Shown in pieces: positions 58,135 to 64,000 of a stretch of 64,000 nucleotides of DNA. Made by a program: the position numbers and the translations under genes. The notes under the pieces were generated by a model. It worked only from the letters and a program-made list of their open reading frames with translations. It had not been told where the DNA came from and made no database searches. The first letter of the stretch is position 1. Each line of letters begins with the position of its first letter. The stretch lies in the NCBI GenBank assembly GCA_003313425.1, contig NHZP01000002.1, forward strand, positions 1,736,001-1,800,000. The letters are read 5' to 3'. This DNA comes from Pseudopyrenochaeta lycopersici (Eukaryota; Ascomycota; Dothideomycetes; Pleosporales; Pseudopyrenochaetaceae).

Positions 58135-59521
58135 CGTGTTGATGTTCTATTCCTATCCGCAAGCGTACAAAGTGTGGTAAGGAATGCTAATGTACCGTGG
58201 TATCGGATCCAGTATAGGAAGACAGAATGTAGACGCAGGTCTAAAGGTAGAGGAAACGCTGCATCATTTGCAGGATGAGCGTGGAGCGTAAAGAGAAGAG
58301 TAGTGACCGTTAGGCGAGGCGTATCCTGAAGATGTAAGGATCGTAGTGAAGTAAACAATGCGAGTGTTGAAACTGAGAAGGCGCACTCTCGTTCTCGTCT
58401 GAGTGAACAACCTGTGATAGTCGGCACGGCGAAAGGGCAAGAAATGTGAGGAAATATGCACAACAGATAGGCCAGCGCAGGGATAAAAGATATACAATGA
58501 AAGAGCCGAAATTCGCAAAAGGGCGACTGAGAGTCAAGCGAAGCCAAAAGAGTGCATGAGACGACTGAAGAGGAGAAGCCCAGAGAGACAAACGCCCGTC
58601 GATAGGGAATGTATATTGCACGCGCAGAGCCAGAAGTCGAACAATCTCAAACCCACAGGAACGCAGCTAGAAAAGCCCCCCTCTCCAGACTGGGGGAGAG
58701 AAAGAGATAGCACCCCCCCATCCCTCTTTTGACACTTTTATCAGCCAAACAATCCCGCAAATGTCCTGCAGGGACGTGCCCCAGCGCCATGCGTGACGCG
58801 TTGCACCTCGCTCGATCTTCATGTTGAGTCCTGAAGCGTTGTGACTGGTGAGGAAGTGGGGCCCGGTGCCAGCATATCCTCATCTCACTCCCATGGTTGC
58901 TGTTTCGCAAAGTCTGCGAAGCGGTAGAGAGTCGTCGCACCATGCCGCGCATCAATCTATCCGTTGTTAAGATCGAGCAACGATCAGCACACCAAGCGGT
59001 TCTACCCTGGCATGCCGCAAATTGGGAGATCAACGACTGTGATCAAATTTTTCGCAAATGGCTGCGCGTTTAATGAGCGCTAAGAGGGAAGAGTGTTTGT
59101 GTTTCATCCAACCGGAATCCAAGTGTTGGAGACCTGGGCACGAACATTGAAACTACCGTTGTCGTGCGACAACAGGGAATGTAGATTGAATGCGATACAA
59201 TGCACAATGCCATATTAGGGTAACCTTGTATTGTTTGCTCGGCGTTGCTAGCTGCAGAATCTATTTTGCAGTATGCCATTTTCATGAAAGATGGTATTTT
59301 GCCAAATGCCGTCCATAAGTCTAGTATGCATCACGCCATAACGACCTTCCTGGGCTTTGCCACAAGACCATATCTGTTGTGTCTAAATGGATAGCCAAGC
59401 AAACAGAGGCGAATGTGTAATAGCCGTCAAGATGATTCACTGGAAAATCGCTTACCGCAATGCCCACGAAATGCCTTGACACGTCCAGGGCTAGATAACG
59501 TACCGACGGACTTGTGCAAAC
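58135..59521. other. Intergenic: DUF3405 promoter and SHP1 3' UTR, no gene seen
   Basis: About 1.4 kb. Several overlapping minus-strand frames at 58089-58621 are open because of low-complexity CT/GA content, the likely leader of the DUF3405 transcript. 58647-59033 (-) is another open frame without recognisable sequence. A poly-C run (CACCCCCCC) lies near 58710. No RNA gene. Confidence 0.4.
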
Positions 59522-60925
59522 TCACTTCCACTTTTGCACAACCACACCACCACGCTTGAACTCAGCCATGTCACCCAGCGCCTGTTCCTTGTCCGTCAAT
59601 TCCTTTGAAGGGAACGTCGTCATAAGCGCATATTCGCGTTGCTGACTAGCCGGACTAGACCTGGTTACAAAGTCGTAGACGTCGCCGACAGTGTGCGTCG
59701 TATTGAACCGCGACTGCAACCGAGTACCGTCACCCAGACGAATCTGCAGCGTGACCGTAGGGGCAGAGGAGTCAACGTCGACTGTGGGCTGCGCAGAGCT
59801 GGTCGAGGCCGTTGCCGTTGCCGAACTGGACGTTGCACCGGCAAGGGGAGCAGCCGCAGAGCTCGCACCAGGCGTGGGGCTGCCGAGACGGTTTCCGGAT
59901 CCCGAGAAAGGAACGTACTTCTTCTTCGGTTGCTTGTAGTCCTCATCTTTGTGCGCATGTACTTCTACATCTACCTCTTGCCCGTGCTCTACGTTTAGAA
60001 TATGTAGCGGGGCATGGCCTGTATTGATCATCTCAAGGGTGCGTGCGTTGGCGGGGTCATCATAGCGAAACAATGCGCCATCGTCAACTGAGAAGCCGTC
60101 ACGCCAGAGGTGAAGCTCGCGATGGGCGCGCGGGGGTGGTGAGGGGATATTGGCGCTGGGATCTGGGATCGTACGAGAGGGAGCGTCGTCGCCACCAAGC
60201 GTAGTACCTGCACCGCGGAAGTGTGAGCTAGGTCGCTCATCGTCACCGCCAGGCCGGGGAGCGTTTCTAGATATTGTTAGATTAAGTGTGGCCAATACGT
60301 CTACTTCGGCACACCTACTGCCGTGCCCTCTTGAGGATGTTGTTGATCTGGTCGCGCGGGTTGGCCTGGTTTGGGTTCTGAACAGCGAGGCCTGACTTCT
60401 CCCCGCCGGCAAAGAAGTCCTGGTTCTCGTCGTCCTGAAAGTCGTCGTCTGATTCATGGTCGCCGTCGTCGTGCGAATGTCCATGTCCGCCTCCGCCACC
60501 CGACTGCAGGTCCTTGAGCGTCCTAAGACCCCGCTGTGCAGGCTGTCGGCTCGAGGTGGGTTGTTGTGATGAGGATGAGGAGGATTCTGCAGCTGGCGGA
60601 ACATATGCGCCACCAAGGGTGCGTCCACCACCAGGTGCATGCTCTTGGGGAATGTTTGGGTTTGGGTTGGTAGGTTGATCGTCACCGGCCATGTCGACGT
60701 CTGGTTCAGAGTCTTCTGCTTGTTCTGTGGATTCGTCGAAGAAGAGGGATGCAGCGAGGGTGAGATCTCCGTTGGAAGCGTTTAGGTAGCGTTCTGCCTA
60801 CGGTTGACGTTAGTGAGCAGCTCGGGGAGCTTCTACAAGCTTCCACTTGCCTGTCCAGGCTCAAGACCAGTCAAGCTTGCTAGCTGTGCAACCTGAGCGT
60901 CACGGTCGTCAGTGCCTTCAGACAT
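59522..60925 (-). CDS. SHP1: Shp1/p47-type Cdc48 cofactor (UBA-SEP-UBX), 432 aa
   Basis: Adaptor of the AAA ATPase Cdc48/p97 acting in ubiquitin-dependent degradation, membrane fusion and PP1 regulation. Exons: 60925-60851, 60797-60319 and 60266-59522 (introns 53 and 52 nt), 1299 nt in frame. Intron 1 starts GCAAGT and is a GC-AG intron after a perfect CAG exon end. Domains: UBA-like 1-45 (VAQLASLTGLEPGQAERYLN then DLTLAASLFFDE), a disordered acidic/Gly/His region, the SEP domain at about 230-305 (ELHLWRDGFSVDDG, FRYDDPANARTLEMINTGHA), the SHP box FSGSGNRLG that binds Cdc48 N-domain, and the UBX domain 350-432 (TVTLQIRLGDGTRLQSRFN, TTFPSKELTDKEQALGD). The full set and order are those of Shp1/p47/Ubx1. 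Confidence 0.95.
60798..60850 (-). other. GC-AG intron of SHP1
   Basis: The 53-nt first intron of SHP1 begins CAG|GCAAGT and ends CGTAG, with a CTCACTAACG branch region. GC donors are a small minority in fungi and usually sit in an otherwise strong donor context, as here. Splicing joins LEPGQ to AERYLN, restoring the UBA-like helix. Confidence 0.85.
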
Positions 60926-61549
60926 TTCAGGCCGACAATTGCTGCAATATGTAGTAAGTGGTGCTATGTAATGTATGCTAGTAATCTGGGAGCATTATTG
61001 GTGGGGGTCAGAGGTGACAGGGTGGGCTTGCTATGAGGCTGCCGCCTGGCTGACGTCGACGCTTGGCTCTGCTCTTCGAACAGCTGCTACAGCAAGCCGC
61101 CGCTGAAGTAGAGCTGCGCCAACGAACTCATGTAGTACAATCTGCTGTAAACTTGTGAATGCTATGTAATTCCCGTCTGTTATGACCTAACTGTGTTGGT
61201 ACTGCGTGCATTCAAGAGCACCCCCTTGCATCAATGTTCCCGATATTGCCAAGCTCGGGATCGAACATCCACAGAGCCTCACAACCACACTATTGAGCAG
61301 CTCAACCTCGGAAGTGCAGCAGCCCTCGCTCACATTCCTCTGCAAGGTGTTTGCATAATCTGTCGCCTGAAGACTCCTATACAATGACAGCATAGTCCAT
61401 CTACATAACTGTCACCCTTAATTGTCTGCGCAAGGCCTCCGATACCGCGTCTTTCGCCGCATCACCTCCGCATTCCCGCCGTGGGGCATCGATCATACAC
61501 CAACCTATCTGCGGCCCAGTCATCTTGGCCTCACTCACGCACCTCCATA
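60926..61549. promoter_or_regulatory. Divergent SHP1/MIM1 promoter region
   Basis: The 624 bp between divergently transcribed SHP1 (-) and MIM1 (+) must hold both promoters. Small frames on both strands at 61187-61393 are not convincing. A GGGATCGAACATCC sequence near 61258 resembles an inverted tRNA B box but has no surrounding cloverleaf. Confidence 0.5.
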
Positions 61550-62017
61550 ATGGCGTCAGACGCCTTACCTCCAAGCAACCTCGCTGAGTCCGGCATCACC
61601 ATACCCTCGGACAGCGAAAACTACGATGGAAACAACGAGCTCTCCCCCTCCCCGCCTTCTTCGTCGTCGTCGCCATTGATACTGTACAAGCCACCCACGA
61701 TCTGGGGACTGTTGAGAGGCGCCGCTATCAACCTACTTCTGCCCTTTATCAACGGCCTCATGCTGGGTTTCGGCGAATTGGTCGCAAACGAAGCAGCTTT
61801 CAGGCTGGGCTGGTCAGGCACAAAGGTAATGCCTCTGAAGTCTACATTGCTAAACCCTTTCCGTCTAGAATTAACACCTTCCTTGTAGATATTCCCTTCA
61901 CACCGCTCCAGCTCCGATTCCCGCCGCGTAGGCCCTGGTGTAGAAATGCGCGCCGACCCCGTCGAGCGAAGGCGGAGGACTGGCCAGGAACTCGACATGT
62001 ACACGTCGTTGGAGTAA
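61550..62017 (+). CDS. MIM1: Mitochondrial outer-membrane import factor Mim1/Tom13, 134 aa
   Basis: Subunit of the MIM complex that inserts helical proteins into the mitochondrial outer membrane and helps assemble TOM. Exons: 61550-61825 and 61889-62017 (63-nt intron 61826-61888, phase 0), 405 nt in frame. The N-terminal 45 residues are polar, with a Ser/Pro run. The single membrane segment with conserved family signature is about residues 60-90: AAINLLLPFINGLMLGFGE followed by LVANEAAFRLGWSGTK, including the small-residue helix face (GLMLGFGE). After the splice the basic tail has VGPGVEMR and RRRRTGQELDMYTSLE, also typical of filamentous fungal Tom13. Without splicing the frame ends at 61888. 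Divergent from SHP1 and convergent with OXA1. Confidence 0.92.
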
Positions 62018-62636
62018 ATTGGCAAAGCGGACAAGGAAAAATTAAAAACATGTATGAGGAATCTGAAAAGATGTTGCATGAAGAAAAGACTGCCTTTCAA
62101 CAAACACGACTCTGTACATATTAAAGCGACAATGCTTTTTGGGGGAAAGCGTAGTCGACTTCTGCTCTGGCGTTTTGCTCGAGGCACAGCAAGCGAGGAG
62201 CCCTTCAAAACTTTGGTCTTTGGCATCTATAGAAGTTATGAAAAATATTTTTAAAGAACAAACTTTTACATGTCCCTACGTAATTGGTATTCACCCGTAA
62301 TAGATCTTCAAAGTCATGCTGGGAAGGCACACGATATTCCAGACCTCCACTTGGCTTACCATTCGAAGATGGATGTCATCCTGTCCCCTGAGCTTAGCAG
62401 GTCGTGTCACAGCCTTTGTACAGTAGCGAAAGAATATTTTATTCGTGGCGCAGCAACCCAAATTAAGAGCATGTGCATTCAATATATGTACAGGGGATTT
62501 TTCCTATGCCTACAATGGCCCTGTCCGGGTACCATAAACCATGCACATTTACTAAGACAAGATCGAACCCCGTCCAGTGCCTCACATATCATACACGTCC
62601 CCTTCACAGCGAAAGCTAAATTCTCGCATCAACCAC
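62018..62636. other. Convergent MIM1/OXA1 3' intergenic region
   Basis: Contains the 3' UTRs of both genes. The 62270-62794 frame on the plus strand is antisense to the OXA1 end and has no recognisable product. No RNA or repeat seen. Confidence 0.4.
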
Positions 62637-64000
62637 TCATGACCTATTTTCAAACCTTCTCCGTCTCTCAATCTCGTAGTCATCAGCCCTCTTCTTTCTT
62701 CTCTCTTGCTCCTTCGTCAACTTCGGGCCTCCATACCCTGCCTTCCTGCCCATGCCCTCAACACTATCCGAGAACCTCCTCCACATATAGCTGAGTCTGT
62801 AATTCCTACGGTAGTAGTCGAGTCTGTTTGAAAGTGAGCCTTTCGCTCCCTCCTCAAAGTCAACATCGCGGTCGGGTCGCTCCTTATCGATCTTTGGTGC
62901 TTCAGGTCTGAGGTGAGCGGGTATCGGTGTTCCAGCTTTGATGTTGATGCCGGAAAGTGTTGTGGCGGTGCGGCGGTTCGTCGCGGCTTTGATTGAGGTT
63001 GGTGGCTGATAGCGGATTTTTCCATCGCGGGATTTGATATCCTTCAGCTTCAGCTCGCCATTCGCGACCTTGGTGTAAAGCTCATTGCTTTCTTTGCTAG
63101 GCAGTATTCGGATATTGATCATACGCCTGAATCCGTTCTGGCGGAGGAGCCAGCCCGTAATACCTCCCAGGACACCAGAGACTAAAAAGTATAGCTGGAG
63201 AGCCGAAGCCTGAAAGGCGGTGACGATGCCGAGAAAGACTGCAAGACCGGTAAACAGTTTCTGTCTCTGCGCCGCTTGTCCTACGTCGTTTTGGACACCA
63301 GTTTCGCCACCAGTCTGTAAGGTTAAGATGTTAGCCATCTACACGAGAAGAGCAATGGGGAAGAAGAACCTACCTTGAAAACGGTGTACATAACCGCGGT
63401 CGTTGCAGCTGGGAGGAGGAAGTAGGGATCGCGAGCCGTCAGATCAGTGAACCACAGGAAGCCATCCTGGCTCATTCCTGGAACTGGTAATTCGCCCATC
63501 GCTCTCAGAAATCTAAAAGCAGAGAAACCAATCCATCCCTGAACAATCATAAAGCCTCCCATTGACAGAAAACCTCCAACATATGGCTTCATAATCTCCT
63601 GCTGCTGGAGCCTGTATAGGTCTGCTTGTTGCTTATCACCCTTTGCAATTGCAGCCTCCATCTTCTGTTGTAGAGGCTTTGTGACCGGCGCTAAAGCCGC
63701 CATCGCTGCCATCTTGTCCGAACTCAGAGCCTGGAAAAAGAAGGTGGCGAAGCGGACTACTACACCAGCAGCCATAAGGGAACCAGCCCAGCCCCAACCC
63801 GATTGTAGGTAGATCATTTCGATAGTCTTCTCGAACATGGTGGTCATACCCCAACCGTATTCCAAACCAAGCTCCTGCAAGTGTCCAGCATGATCGACGA
63901 GGCGTGTAGGATCCATCTCGGCTGCAGGTAAGGTGTTTTGAACGGGGTCTACGCTGAGAAGCTCATCCACTGTCTTCGGACCGCTTAGTGTAGAAGCACT
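62637..64000 (-). CDS. OXA1: Mitochondrial inner-membrane insertase Oxa1 (YidC family), 5' end outside window
   Basis: Membrane protein insertase of the inner mitochondrial membrane that inserts mitochondrially and some nuclear-encoded proteins co-translationally. Visible exons: 63374 to beyond 64000, and 63314-62637 (59-nt intron 63315-63373, phase 0). The reading frame is open to the last base, so the presequence and start lie outside. YidC/Oxa1 blocks: EYGWGMTTMFEKTIEMIYLQ, WGWAGSLMAAGVVVRFATFF, QQQEIMKPYVGGFLSMGGFM, FLWFTDLTARDPYFLLPAATTAVMYTVFK, then AVFLGIVTAFQASALQLYFL and GWLLRQNGFRRM. The C-terminal tail after the last membrane segment is long and strongly basic (RRKKRADDYEIERRRRFENR), as in Oxa1, where it contacts the mitoribosome. 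At least four hydrophobic segments are visible. Confidence 0.95.

Noticed and set aside
58089..58621. Overlapping open frames upstream of the DUF3405 gene
   Set aside because: They arise from CT/GA-rich leader sequence and overlap one another in several frames.
59639..60027. Plus-strand frames antisense to SHP1
   Set aside because: They are shadows of the Ala/Ser/Thr-rich region of SHP1.
61193..61290. Inverted tRNA B-box-like sequence
   Set aside because: No T-arm pairing, no A box and no acceptor stem can be built around it.

Overview
The window is nuclear DNA of a filamentous ascomycete. The evidence is many short spliceosomal introns (45 to 194 nt, GT-AG with CTAAC/CTGAC-like branch sites, one GC-AG), a Fot1/pogo-type transposon, a fungal NLR with a HeLo-like N-terminus, several 2EXR/F-box-like proteins and a secreted rhamnogalacturonan hydrolase. 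My best guess is Dothideomycetes (Pleosporales-like, plant-associated); that is an inference from gene content, not a measurement. All gene models were spliced by eye. For every multi-exon model I checked reading-frame continuity across the junctions, and summed coding length for all the complete ones.

Left arm (1-31.2 kb) is mostly conserved housekeeping genes: a possible 65-aa protein (656-902, +), a DDX60-like SKI2-family helicase (2160-8184, +), an Elo2/Elo3-class fatty acid elongase (9448-10656, -), the PP2A B56 regulatory subunit RTS1 (11644-14352, -), TFIIIC subunit TFC1 (15077-17201, +), cytochrome c oxidase subunit COX6 (17608-18432, +) and the giant SAGA/NuA4 scaffold TRA1 (19555-31195, +).

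Middle (31.2-55.7 kb) is an accessory block. It holds an intact 2.1-kb Fot1/pogo element with perfect 44-bp inverted repeats and a TA duplication, a GH28 rhamnogalacturonan hydrolase, a small Gly/Ser/Asn-rich hydrophilin-like gene, a nitronate monooxygenase, a secreted GMC oxidoreductase and three F-box/2EXR-like genes. The most unusual locus is a divergent pair: a protein with seven N-terminal WD40 repeats fused to a C-terminal protein kinase (44671-46872, -), and a fungal NLR (HeLo-like domain, NB-ARC, TPR-like region; 47734-50965, +). They share an 861-bp intergenic region. The arrangement suggests a sensor/signalling pair for non-self recognition or programmed cell death. No function is proven.

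Right arm (55.7-64 kb) returns to conserved genes: a DUF3405 type II membrane protein (-), the Cdc48 cofactor SHP1 (-), the mitochondrial outer-membrane biogenesis factor MIM1/TOM13 (+) and the 3' part of OXA1 (-), which runs off the window. COX6, MIM1 and OXA1 all serve mitochondrial biogenesis or respiration, but they are dispersed and not an operon.
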